A stretch of DNA of 64,000 bases from the NCBI GenBank assembly GCA_020226215.1, contig CM035230.1, positions 271,501 through 335,500 on the forward strand, in the 5' to 3' direction. The notes below the pieces were generated by a model. That model did no database searches and had not been told where the DNA came from. It was given only the letters and a program-made list of their open reading frames with translations. This stretch comes from Sindora glabra. Taxonomy: Eukaryota; Streptophyta; Magnoliopsida; Fabales; Fabaceae. The first letter of the stretch is position 1. Each line of letters begins with the position of its first letter. The translations under genes and the position numbers were made by a program. Shown here one piece after another: positions 23,461 to 36,657 of this stretch.

Positions 23461-26400
23461 CATCAACATTCTGGCATAAACAAATACATACAATAATTAA
23501 AACCTACTGATCAAATTTACCCTTTTGTAAACCTAAACACTTAATGACACATTTAACATAAATAATTTTCATTAGTAATAACACATTCATTAAATATCAT
23601 CTATACTCATTATTGCCATCCTTTAAACACACACAATTATCCATTCTACAATCTTATCATACCATACATATAATAACAAGATAAGGAAATCAAGTAAATT
23701 TCATTGTGATTCCTAGTTACCCTTATCCCTCACTAGCCCATTCTTGTAGCTCTTAGTTATCCTTATCCTTTACTAGATTTGACGTTTGAATATCATTTGC
23801 ATTATACTGCCCCTATCTTATATGATATGATTCTGACACTATTATTCTCATTCACATGTCATAATTCTAAGTGCAATAACATTCATGCCCTTTTGCATGG
23901 CTACACAATCCATTACCAATATCAATCATGACAAAGTAATCACATTCTTCATTACATATCAATTATACTTGTAATCATTCATCATATAATTAAATACATT
24001 ATTGCATAACACTAAGCTTTCAAGTCCTTTAATAATAACACAACACTTGAATATCACAAAGGCGGTCAACTATATAGTTAGCTTGCCACCCATAAGAGGG
24101 AGTATAGTTAACTACGAAGGGCTTTAGTTGGAATCTAGGTACCAGTATGTCATGACAGAACTCCAAGGCACATGATGGCATAGAAAGTCATGTGACAACC
24201 AACTAGCCTTCCTTAAGCATGTATAATGCAATGTTTCATATACAAAGATGCTATACTTTCAAAAAGTATGTTATATTTAAGAATTTAAATTTAAAATGTA
24301 CTGATGGTTCAATGTGTAAAGCTAATCCAACTATCCTAATACTTACCTTAATGCCAAAATTTCATAAGCCAATCCACCTTCATCCCATTTGACGGTACGT
24401 GGACACCTAAGGGGAATGATCCCTAAAAAAGACAAAATAAAAAAAAGGAAAAAAGTAAGTTTCTTTGAAATTTAGTGAATAAACGTTTAGGAGTCACAAA
24501 GTATAATCAATTTAAGTTGTGTTATAATAACTTAATTTCACCCATTCATATTTGCATTCATTAAAATGACAAAGTTTCACTTTAATTAGCAACTACACCT
24601 TCTTACCTTTACCAAAGGAAAAGAGATGTCTTCTTTAATAAATAGCATGTTGAACAAGAACAATATAAATGGACCTACATTACATTAGGGCACAATTATG
24701 ACTACATCAATTATTCATTTATTACTTATTCTTTATCCATCATTAATTTAGTTAATAAAGGAGAGGATCCTTTATGCAAGATAATAACATGTATGTTTAT
24801 AATTCAACATATTCAACCATCACATAATAATGCCATTAAAAAAATAAAGGAATGAAAGAAAAACATATAAATCCTTTTGTATCTCTTGAGTCATTCTTAT
24901 CCCTTCATAAGCTCTATCTTTGTTTTTCAGGTGTCAACTTTATCTATTTAAAAACTTATGCACAAATCCTAGTGCATTAATCACATTATAACCGAAGGCT
25001 AAAAAAAAATCACATCATAACCTAATTTGACCCTATCATATTATTTTATTGCATGACATAATTCTTATCATAATCAAATCATTCATCATTCATAAATAGC
25101 ATAAGTTTAAATTAAAAACCTATTTTAGTTCCTATAAAATTGAATTTTTACCAATTTCTTTATTGACTAAAAGTTTATATCAATTTGATTCTTGTAAGAT
25201 TAAAAATTCCCAAATTTTAGTCCTTTTATACATGAGACCGAATACTAAATTACTACATGAAAGGAATAAAATTTGATGATTTTTAATATTATAAGAGCTA
25301 AATTAATACAAATTTTTAGTTAGGGATTAAATTGATAAAAATTTAATTTTATAGCAAACAAAATAGTTTGTTAGTCCATAAGTTTATAAAATTCCATTCA
25401 CAAGGAGCATAAGCTCTTAATATCACATTCATCATAGATTTATGTGAACAATCATATATTGGGCCACACATAGTCTATCATAGTTAATCAATATCAAAAT
25501 ACATGTAACTTTATCACAATAGCATATATACCTTAACTAGCACTTCAATCTTTATATTCCATTAGCAACATTCACATTTTCAAATTTTGAACATTTCATG
25601 CCTTTTAGCATAGTTATAGAATTCAATTCATTCTATCAACAATGTATATTTCAAATTATCTTATAGTCTAACATGAGCATCTTAGTATCACCAAACCTAT
25701 TAGTATGGCCACACATTAGTAACAACATTACAATACAATTTATAATTCAATTATCACATTACTACACTATTATACCTTATTGCATTGCTATTATTCATGT
25801 ATCTAACTTTCATTTATTATATATTAACTTATCATAACCTTGGAGAGCCTAAGGATATACCTTAGCTCCTTATACAATATGAAATCTCAACTTACACTAT
25901 GTCCATTATGTGATCACCTTAATTTTGACCTTTGAAAAATATTTTATGAGTAATTCAAAAATTGCAAATTTATTATTCATGAAACTTGTTTCATATGAGA
26001 ATAAACTCATAATATTCCTTATATACTTAATAAACCTAAAAATTAAAACTTGAAATTAACTAAAAACCATTTAAAAGCTTGAATTTGAGTCAAAATGTTT
26101 ACTCACCTATCTTAATTGAAAATTTGGAAGGTTAGAATTGATATCCTTTGATCCTCATCATCAAATTTTCAAAGATTTTTTATTAGGGTTTAATTTTCCC
26201 CTTTTGAACCAATTGCTTAAATTCATTCAAATTCAAAGATAATAATTAAGATTCTTGTTATGAAGAACACTTTACCTTGTTTTTGTGAAAAAATTGATTA
26301 AGAATTATTCCTTAGTTGCTTGATTAAAGAACGACTTGGAAAGGAAAAAGGAGAAGAAGAAAAGAAGCTAGAGAGGAATAAGGGCTAGGGTTTGAAATGG

Positions 26401-29400
26401 AATGAATAAAGAATTAACTAATTTTTAGGATTTCAAGAGGCAGGGGCACTTTTATTTTTTTTTCCCTAAATTTCTTATATACTCATATTCTCATCTTTTA
26501 ATCACTTATAACCTTTAATTCTTTTATTTAAAGCATTTCCCTTAACTAATTCCCTTCAACTTTCCTTTTTTAAGGCTTAATTTAAATAATTTATTTCTAT
26601 TTACCTTAAGTTCCATTCAAGACTCAATTAATTACTTAATCCTCTTTCTTCAATATGTCATGCACATTTAAAGAAAATGCCCTTCATTTGATTTAAAAAA
26701 CATAGTGTAATTTGCTAAATTACTTTGAATCAATAGAATAAATAACTTAAACAAAGTTTAGCTAAAATCCCTTACAAACTTCATGAGTCAATAAGCAGAT
26801 TCAACAAGAATCAACATGTAAACATATAATGCTAAAATATAAAAAGAGAAAGGTAGAGAGAAAAGTAAACACCATTATAGTAGTTCCACATTTGAAAAAC
26901 CCATTCCAAGGATATACACTCTTTAGAATTCAACAATCTTCAACTCTATGACTATAGCACTATACCCCTCAAGATCAACAATTCTTGACTATCCTTGGAT
27001 TTACAATGCTTCCCTTATGGTAACTTACACAAGCATTTTTTTCATTTCTTAGAAATATCTTACTCTAAAACCCTTGGCCCTAACCTAAGAAAGAAAGAAA
27101 GAAAATAAGTATGAGTTTGGATTAAATAGAAAAGGGTAAATGCAAAATACAATCAAAGCTTAACTATGATAATGTTCTTAAAAGATTTAGATCATACAAT
27201 ATTTTATATCTCAAAATATGAAAGCTTAGAGATTTGAAATGCTTATATATGAGTTGGATTTGAAAATAACCATTACATACATAAAATAGTCATTATTTGA
27301 AACTTAAATTGTGATAAATCAATTCAACATTCAAAATTTCAAACTAAATTGATTCATGGATTGAGTCAACCATGTATTATGTTCTAGACAAGTTGAATTC
27401 ATTTAGTAGGGTTGCTTTTCAAAATTGAAGATGAATAAATTCATTTTAAATGACATGTCCTTTGGACTTCTAAAATCAATTCAAAGTCCTTAGATTGCTA
27501 ACTAGACCTTCAAAATTGATTCTTGAATTGATCCAAATTTATAAAAAATTGATTTTTGTGAAATTTTCATTTTTAGACAATTTCAAAACACTTTTAGCCC
27601 AGGTTTCAAACCTTATATTGATCCAACCACATTTTAAAAGTTAAAACACAATTTTGAGAAATAAGAGGCACAATTTGTAACTTGGAGCTAAAAACTATAA
27701 GAAACACCATTCATAACAAAATTGATCCTTATAAGATCCTAGGCTAAGAATCTTTAAAGTGTTGGACTCTTCATAAGTCGAATTGCATTCACTTAATCTT
27801 TTCATAATTAAAATAAATTTAAAATATTTTGTTATCATCAAATTTTACATTAAAATTGAGCTAAAATTAAGTGATGTCATGCAACACTCAATAGATATTT
27901 TTTGAATCTCTCATTTTATGAGAAATTTCAATATACTCTACCTTATACCAAGAGGAGAAAGAATGATATAAGAAGGTGGAGTCCATAAAATGGTGAGCCC
28001 TACCTATCATCTTATTTCTTTTTCTTTTTTCCTAGTGTAAGGCATATAGAAATGTATTAGAAATTCTCCTTGTTAGATTATAGGACCTAATTTTATATTA
28101 GAACTTCTCCTCATTAGATTATAGGACCAAAGATAAGTTAACCTACAAAGGCTTTTAGATTGGAGTCTATAGTGTTAATAAAGGTTATCAAACCTACTTT
28201 AATAATAACCATAAACTCTAACTTATACAGATTTCTCATGGAAGAAGCTTTGGCAACCTCCCTTTCCTATAAAAGTACTCATGTTTCTTTTATTTGGCAT
28301 TACGCAATCACATCCTTTACTAGAGACATTTTACTTTTTCATAAAAGGACATCTTTTTGAACCATAAACATGTCAATATTCTAAATGTTTGTAGCTTTCG
28401 GGATATGCAAGATGAGACCATAGCACACATATATTTTCTTGCAATCCAACCTTACAAAGGTTGTCTAGTTTGAAACAAACCTAGCTATCCTTAAAAATTA
28501 AGCTAATTCAGCCACAGGATATCAATTGCTAGATTAAATTCTTTATATAATTTTTTATATTTGGGAGGTGTTAATTTTCCATATAGTTGTTGAAAATTTT
28601 TATTATATTGCTTTTTACAAAATCACAACTATATATTTTTGGATGCTTTATTATATGCACATGGATGATTTATTTATATCATTTTGAGTATTATGTGATT
28701 ATTCATATTTTTTATATCTCGAGATATGGTCTATTTTCTTAGTGAAAATGGATGTGGTTTCATGATTGAAAGTATTTGTACTATCTAAGAGGGATATGCA
28801 TGTTAGTTTCATGAAAAATTAGGTCTTCTTAAAATATACTATAGATTTTGTTGGAAATTATAGTAAGAATTTTATACACTAACACAAGTAGGATCACTTA
28901 GTGTTGTTTTTGAGTAATGTATTTGCACAATAACATCCATGTGATCTAGTTATTGGGATGGCTTGTTTATGTGATCATAGGTGAATTATACTAATGATAC
29001 TATATTGTTGCTTATGATTCTTATTTATTCAATTAATGCACATAACGGTGAAATGTTGTATTAAGCCACGTTAGTGGCCATAGTTGTTCAATCGTAGAGT
29101 CTTTAAAAATATTTTTAAATAAAATAAGTGAAAAATTGTAAGAAACTTTTAAAAAATGGGCATCCCTTATTTAAACTTTAATTTTTTTCTAAAAAAATAT
29201 ATGGTATGTGTAACTCAAATATCATCTTGATACCTTTTATAAAATGTTCTATATATTAGGGTTTTAGACACTTTGTTGTAAAGCTTTGACTTGTCAAATG
29301 TAGAAGCTAAAGTTCAAGTGAATAACCACCTATTAGAGCATTAATAAGAGATCAGTGACAATGAGAAGAAAACTTATCCTAGGATACTATCCCTTCCTTG

Positions 29401-29653
29401 AAATGATTAAAAATAAAATTTTATTTTATTTTTAAATGGTGTTTAATTTTAAGTAAAAAAAAATTTCATTTCATTTCATTTTATTTTATTTACAATTCAT
29501 GTTTTAATTACATTTATGTTATTACGAAATCCATTGAATTTATTAAGGATTTTATGAGAATTAATTTTATTTGACATAAAACATGTGTTATATAAAAAGT
29601 TCTACCTTTTCCTAGCATTGTATTTTCTATAATCCATCAAAATCTACTTTTTA
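23461..29653. repeat. Gene-free repeat block up to the CACTA element
   Basis: There is no credible coding sequence. The part near 24060-24450 (for example TTTGACGGTACGTGGACACC) looks like minus-strand gypsy LTR body. The GAGAAGAAGAAAAG...GGGCTAGGGTTTG stretch near 26350-26395 resembles an LTR leader on the minus strand. Two related copies of a segment around TTCTCCTTGTTAGATTATAG lie near 28055-28130. I could not delimit a complete element. Confidence 0.35.
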
Positions 29654-30691
29654 ATTCATTACTATAGAAATGCAAATAAATGTTGAGTGTTTAACAAAAG
29701 CCACATCAATTTTCAACTGACATCTAATTGAGTATCATTGTCTACTAATTTAGACATCAATTATATAACCAATGTGAAAAAGTAAAATAATATTACTTCT
29801 TTTATTAAAAAAAATTGATTTCATTTTTTGTGAGAAATACAACATGGTAAGATAAGATATTAGTTATTAAAAAAAAGACTTTGATCTTTATTAAAAACCA
29901 TAATTGAAATGTAAATATTAGTGTTTTTAAAAATTTGATATGCATTATCTTATACATTATGTCAATTTAGCTAAATAACTAATGTGGTATGATTCCTCCC
30001 TCAAAATCCTATTAACCTATACACCTCTTTTATTCAAGTTCCCTTTTATATGGCTTTCTATTCTATATAGCTTCTCCAAGTACTTCCTATTACAATACTC
30101 CCTACTTCCTATTTTGTACAAATCACCCTAAATGAAATATAAACCAACATTTCCTACATTATTTCTAATTGTAAATACTTACAGAACACTACAAATGAAA
30201 TAGAAACTGACATTTTGTATTACACTACACAATCCCAATTTTATCAATGTAATATAAAATAACTCAATTGAAATAGAAGTCATATTTCCCATTACACTAA
30301 ATAATCCTAATTTCAACAATTCCATATAATAAGGACATTAGACCTAATAAACTATATAATACCTCAAGTCAAGGAAGAAAAAAATGGCAATGTTGAATGT
30401 TGGCATACAAGCAAACCATGTTCAAATCCACTGTAAAGGAATAAATGGAAAAACACATGACAATTTGACAATTGTAGCAATCAAGGTTTAGTGATGAAAG
30501 CATAATTACCTTTAAAAATTTCCCTATATTTTCTTTGAGATGTATGTTCAATCCTAGCCTTTTCACCATATTATCACTCATGTAAAACCTATATAAAAAT
30601 AGTAGACAACAAAATAGAAAAATTAAAGAAATAGAAACTAATAAGTACACAATTATCTATGTCAAGATAACATTATTACTTTCAAATTATG

Positions 30692-31419
30692 TTAAGAAAT
30701 TTCTTCAAAAGGATTGTTAACCCATATCCTCTCATCATGATTTTTTTTCATACATAAAACTCCTCCAAAATTTATTTCCTTTAGATTAGTTAGAAGTAGT
30801 CTCGATGAGAAAGGAGGCATGTCTTTAACATCAATGGCTATGTCTTCTTCATCCTCATAACTAACAATATGTTTCTTCCTTTGAAGAACTATAAACCACT
30901 TCTTATTAGTCAAGTGTGCTACATGAAAACTTGTTTTGCTTTAGATATGATTATGAATAGATTTCCTTTATGACTCTCTCTATTAAGATCTACTAATGTG
31001 AATCCTAACTTATCTAATAAGTTGTTACTCTTGTTCTCCACTTAATTACATCAAAACATAAGCTCCCTAAATTGGACGTAGTCAAGCTCCCATATTTCTT
31101 CAATGGTCTAATAATATGATATTCTCACATAGATAGGTTTCTTTTCTTTAACATTAGAGATAAGGATTACTTAAGCCACTAAAGTAACTTTACTATTTTG
31201 TATAATGTTTCTCTCATCATATCCCATTATGTAGAAAGAAAACCCATTAATTTCATATTCACAATATAATATGGATTCTATACAAGGCTTATGGCTAACC
31301 ATCTTATAGTATAAAAAATAGCATTTAGTGTTTGTGATAGCATACTCCTTATTATTTGTGGAATCACATGATGAATAAGTGGTTATATTCAGCTTGTACC
31401 CATTATTCATTTGTCCCAT
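30692..31419 (-). pseudogene. CACTA-associated DUF4216-like domain, decayed
   Basis: Minus-strand similarity covers YEINGFSFYIMGYDERNI..., then across stops IEEIWELDYVQF, LLDKLGFTLVDLNRE and SKAKQVF, then KKWFIVLQRKKHIVSYEDEED at 30790-30910, ending DERIWVNN. This order (tyrosine/glycine-rich strand, LDYVQF, GFTLVDLNR, KQVF, W-V-L) is that of the DUF4216 region found C-terminal in plant CACTA transposase genes. Its biochemical role is not known to me. Several stops and frameshifts are visible. Confidence 0.75.
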
Positions 31420-31557
31420 GGTTGAACTCTCTTATAAGAGCAATATACTTATCCATGTATGGTGTAAACTCTTCACTATTTTACAGGGCATAAAGATATG
31501 CTTATGCACACATATCATAACTCATGCTTACGACTCAAGTCCCTAATGTACCCGTAC

Positions 31558-31950
31558 CTATAATGTTCCCTTATTATGAGGCTTGGGAAGCTCGATAGCT
31601 TCCATATTTAAGAAGTGTCTAGTGCAAAAAATCACAACCTTTTTAACTATGTAAGCCTTAATAATACATCCATCACATTGGTTTTGATTATGTAACCTTT
31701 TTAATATTCTCATATATCGCTCAAATGGGTATATATAGCTCAAGTAATTAAATGCACCATAATATCAAAGAATAAGAGTGAAAAATACATCTCAAGTTAT
31801 CATAATGTGATAACAACATCACTTTACAAGTCATCTAAATCTTCTGGGTTAATAACCTTAGTATATATTGCATTCAAGAAGAAACAAAGTCTTGTGATAG
31901 CTTATCTCACATGTTTAGGTTCAATAGCTATCAATAGAAGTTGCTATATT
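31558..31950 (-). pseudogene. CACTA-associated DUF4218-like domain, decayed
   Basis: The minus-strand frame reads YIYPFERYMRILKRLHNQNQ followed by CDGCIIKAYIVKKVVIFCTRH, the conserved segment of the DUF4218 domain in plant CACTA transposase genes (typically MYPFERYMK...EGCI...Y...E...FC). It lies between the TNP2 and DUF4216-like parts, as expected. The upstream half is broken by stops. Confidence 0.75.
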
Positions 31951-32109
31951 AAAGTATGACAATTGTGAGACTTTAAAATAAATAATTTCAAAATTTTCAA
32001 AGAAATAAGGCCTTTGATGTTGAAAAATAGCCCTAGGGCATTTCTATATCATGTAAATACTCACAAAAACTTGTTTCCTTTTTTCTAGACAAGGTATGAC
32101 AAGTTGGAG

Positions 32110-34610
32110 GAAAATAAATACATTGACCATTTTTCTCTAGTGCTAGTTCCTCTTGTATAGCTATCTCACGTAAGTCTAGTTTGGCTTTAATCCTATCCTA
32201 TGTCTTGCTTAGCTTGTTCAAGAGTATTTCAATGAGATTATCACATACATTTTCATCTGCATTCATGACATTAATATTATGTTTGAAAAACAAATCTTTC
32301 CAATATGGAAGATTAGAGAATATGGATTGTTTCTTCCACAAAGTGTTGTCATTTGAAAGTGGATTAGGTTTTTCAAAAATGATATTAATATTTTTGACCC
32401 TTTTATAAACTTGCTTCCTAATAGAAGGTTTTAAAGCTTGTGCTTCCTCTAGTGAACTATTGAAAGTCTTTCTTAACTTGCAACAATTGTATGAACTAGG
32501 TAGAAATCTCCAGTGATCAAGATACATCATTTTCTTCCTATGCTTTAATTGATAAAAGCACTTGTCATTTTCATAAATAGGATGCTTTATGCTTTTTAAC
32601 ATTATATCCTAACAATTTTCTATAAGTTGGGAAGTCATTAATTGTGTAAAATAACATGACATGCAACCTAAAAAACTCTTGATGATATATGTTAAACATC
32701 AACATGCTTTCATCTTATATAAGTTACAAGTTTTCAATAAGTAGTGCCAAGAAAATATCTATATTATGTACTTATGCTTCATACATAGCAAAAAAGAGAT
32801 ATTGTAAATCACCAATATCATAGGTGATGCATGTTATCTACACCAAAATTATTACTATTCCAACTTAAACTAGTAGAAAGAACAAGTCCAAGTTGAACAC
32901 AAAGGAATAGAAGGCAATTAGTAAAAAAAAGGAAAATATGAGGGATTTTTAACTTGTAATTTAAATGAAAATAGAAAGTGAGTAGGATTATAATAAAATA
33001 AAGAAAACTTATTTGAAGTGATATCTCATTCCAAGTAGATACCAATGCATTTTCCGTTAATCTGATTACTTAACCAATGAAAATCCCTAAGCTAGCAGTA
33101 ATAATACAAGTTTCTAATGTTAATTAATAAGAATAAGCTCATAGTTGATCTCCTATTATTAAATTAATTCAGAATAAGGTCCTAAATCTAATTAGAAATA
33201 ATTTTAAATATTTAAAATTCTATGGGTGAAAATTGCTAAATTCATTCTTTATTTTTCTTATATAACTAATGATTCACCTAAGATTCAAATCATTAAAGCT
33301 TAATTACAACTAATTTACATTCAATCATCTTAATTCTATAAGAAAAATTTAACAACAATCGTTCATATAGCATCAAATTACCAAAAAAATCAACTAATAA
33401 GCCTTATAAACTAATTATCAAAGCAATCCATAACCAATTAAAAGTAATAAAATAACAAATGATCAAATTAAATGTAAAATAAAGATCAAAGTTTCAAAAT
33501 CAAATCAATTTAGAGTGATGCCCCCTTGAACTACCTAAAGAAATTAGCCATTTATAGTGGTCACATGAGAATTTGAAGAAGATGATAAAGTTTTCTAATG
33601 TGTTGTGTTTGACTTTGGAGGTAAAAAACCCTATATATTTGATCCCCAAAGGAGAAATCCTAGTTATACTAGGATGGCTTGGCTCTTAGGGTTAAAATGA
33701 ATAAAGCCTTGCTAAATTTAATGGTTGAGAACCTAAATTACAAAACAATTTTTTAAGACAAGTTGCTATAGTAAAATCTTATAAGTACCCTTCAAGATAT
33801 TGTAAAGCCCTTAAAATTATGTAATTTCATTAAAGTAAGTCTTGCAATATGTTAATGTGGATCTTAGGTAACTTTGGGTATTAGTTTAACACCATTTGGT
33901 CCCTTAGAGCTCCATTTATTCCTATATTAGTGAGGCTAGGCTAGATTGGACAATAATACTAGATCTTCTTTTAACAAAATATGAAACTTCAAACATCTAA
34001 ATTGGATTTTAGCTAAAATAAGAAAGTTATTAAGCACCCTAATTGAATTTTTATAACTTAAATTCTAGCTAAAAATCTAATTATATTCCAAAATCATGAA
34101 CTAATCATAAAAGAATTACAAATTCACTAAATTAAGCACATGTAATACCCTTAGAGTTAGAACATAGGAGAAAAATAATATAAAAAATATTGTGCATATC
34201 AACAAGCCATGTACTATATTTATTGCTTATGTTTTCATGAAGGTTCATTCCACTAGTACATAGTACAAATTTAAGATTTCTTACTTCATTATCAAATTTG
34301 GAGAATAATATTAAGGAGAATCACTCAAATGACGAAACTTGCCATTAGAAATTCTCTACTTTGCATGCTATACTAAGTTCTTGACATCTCCTATATTAGC
34401 AAATATGTATTTAAATCTTAGTATTAAGGTAAGATACCATAACATCTTATCTAAAGCCCCTTCTTTGATATTATCATCATGCTTCTTTAATTTATAATGT
34501 GATGCCCCACATTTTGGATGCTTATGTAAGATCTTGTACTCCTTTTGTTATAATATGTAATCATGAAGACAAACATGAATCTTTTTATATTCTATACCTA
34601 TTCAGCATAT
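32110..34610 (-). pseudogene. TNP2-type CACTA transposase, decayed and interrupted
   Basis: Minus strand. From 34610: YKKIHVCLHDYIL and PKCGASHYK (cysteine motif), then WHAKWRISNGKFRHLSDSP-like sequence, RNLKFVLCTSGMN and KYSTWLV down to 34202. After the insertion at 32821-34196 the reading resumes at 32820 with ILVIYNISFLLCMK, then NIDIFLALLIENL, YTINDFPTYRKLLGYN, DHWRFLPSS, KNINIIFEKPNP, LPYWKDLFFKHNINVMNADENVCDNLIE and LLNKLSKT. These are the TNP2 (Transposase_21) landmarks in order. The protein would excise the element by binding its subterminal repeats. Stops and frameshifts are numerous. Confidence 0.87.
32821..34196. mobile_element. 1.38-kb insertion inside TNP2 with 5-bp target duplication
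   Basis: TATCA occurs at 32816-32820 and again at 34197-34201. On the minus strand the insert starts TGCACAATATT and ends CATCACCTA. Removing it with one TATCA joins STWLV to ILVIYNIS with one extra base, which matches the TNP2 family and confirms the boundary. There is no coding region inside. Size, TG start and 5-bp duplication suggest a solo LTR or small LTR-type element, with the final C changed to T. Confidence 0.78.
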
Positions 34611-36657
34611 GATTTTCTTCACATCATAAGTACATGTTGGTAGTTAATTACCTTCATGAAGCATGTCTTTCAACAATTATAGTAATACTGTGAAGTTTTT
34701 GCTACTTAATTCATTCCTTACTTTTAAGTTGAGAAATCCCAACATAATAGATATGTCATGAAAGGCTTTCATCTCAGTATTTGTTAAGTATACCTTGTAA
34801 GTAAAGAAGATTTTGTGCCTCACAATTCTCTTAAAAAAGCTTTGTGATAGAGGAATCTTAAGTCTATAAATAATGTCATAATGTTTTCATTTTCTATTTC
34901 ATTCTCACACTAATCCTTTTATAATTTTTGTATATGTGAAAGTTAGCAAAGTAAAACAACATCTTTTTAAATTTTCATGTTATTTTTAATAAAAAACAAC
35001 ATCTAAAGTGTGATGGGTAAACCAAGTTGATACATAAACATCAGTTCTGAAGAAAACTCCATCGTTAAATTAAGACAGTGTCATTTTTCTAAAGTAGGTC
35101 TAATGCTGGTTAACTAGAAATATGATGTTCAATGTATGTTATTTATTTGTAAGCAATTCACATCTTTTTCTTAGGAAATTTTTTTTATATAAGTTACAAT
35201 CAAGTAGTGAATTTACATACAACAATAAGATTTCATAACTTTAGACCCTATATTAAGACATTGGTTATTAGTAATAACATTGACATCTTTTCTTTGAGTT
35301 ATGATCTTCCATTTTACAGTATAAATAAGAGGCTAGTTATTTGTGGAAATCACAACATCTTTTATTTGGTGAAATTATTTTTATTCAAGGTACACATTTG
35401 TAATCCAAATAGCAAATATTCAAATTGATGTGAAAGAAGGCAAACAATTCTAAAAATTTATTCTAACATTTTATTCCTTTATTTTCACATCAATGACATA
35501 AAATATAGACTAAATCATTAATATAATAATGCAACAAAATCACTATGTTTTATAATATAAAATCTAAACTAAATTTACATACATATGTAAAAGATAACAA
35601 AATGACTTACACAAAATATAAATTAAATCGTTAATACAACAATATAACAAAATCACTATGTTTTACAAGATAAAACTTAAACTAAATTTACAAACATATG
35701 CATCTAAATCCTTATAACAAGATAGATTTAGCTCATTAATCCTTGTTGTGAATTCTTATAGGTTAAAGAAAGTTTTGTTTGTTTTATTTGCAACCCAGAA
35801 GTATCAACAATACATTAGCCTCCATCACTAAAAACTATAAGAATGCCACTGGTTGAAATAAAACTCAAACTGCCTAAAAGTAGCAACTACACTGACCTAA
35901 GAATAAGAATTTTATGTATAGGGAAGATATAATATAGCTAAGGAAAGCAAATAGGTAGGCAAGCAACTAGATCAAGGAATTCTTTTTAACTAACTCTAGA
36001 GCTTGGGTGAAATATGAGAATAACTCATCAATCTTTGTTGCACATTTACAAATGTTACAAATATTTTTGAAGCATCTCATCCATTCCTTGATATCTTATG
36101 CTTTCAAAATGATATTAGAGAATGGATGAGATACTTCAACAAGATTCACAGTATCTCTAAATGAGCAATAAGGATAGATGACGAATCCTTATTTTTCACC
36201 TAAATTCTAAAGTTAGATAATGGAGGAAAAAGGTAATATAGAGATGTCTCATATGGAGTGTAATAGCAAATTGTATAGGAAGTTTGAAAAATATTAAACA
36301 TAGGTTATCAATACAAAATTGATGTCTTATGTACGATCCTTTTCCAAGTAAGTGGCAGTTGACAAAAATGTTGGTTACATGCAAAACCAATGGGTTAATT
36401 CTTTAAATTTCCTAATTAGTGTTTTGAAATACCTTTAGGTGACCATTATATACAAAATCGACATTCTAAGTTTTTGTGCTTCCTTATTCCCCCATAAATG
36501 CCAAAACTTTAAATGTTAGTTAAATCTAAAAATGATGTGTTCAAATTTGACATTTTCTTATTAGACTTCCACAACACCTTTAGATGTCAGTTGATTAAAA
36601 AACTAACATCTTATTTTTCTTTTCATTTTTTCATCAATCTTTAATGCCGTGCATTTA
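34611..36657 (-). repeat. 5' non-coding and subterminal region of the CACTA element
   Basis: No intact gene. The stretch has many repeats of ACATCTT, GACATTGG and AACATC-type words and their complements (for example around 35255-35285 and 36430-36620), as expected of subterminal transposase-binding repeats. A short inverted pair around TTATATTAATGATTTAG occurs near 35510-35530. Confidence 0.45.
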
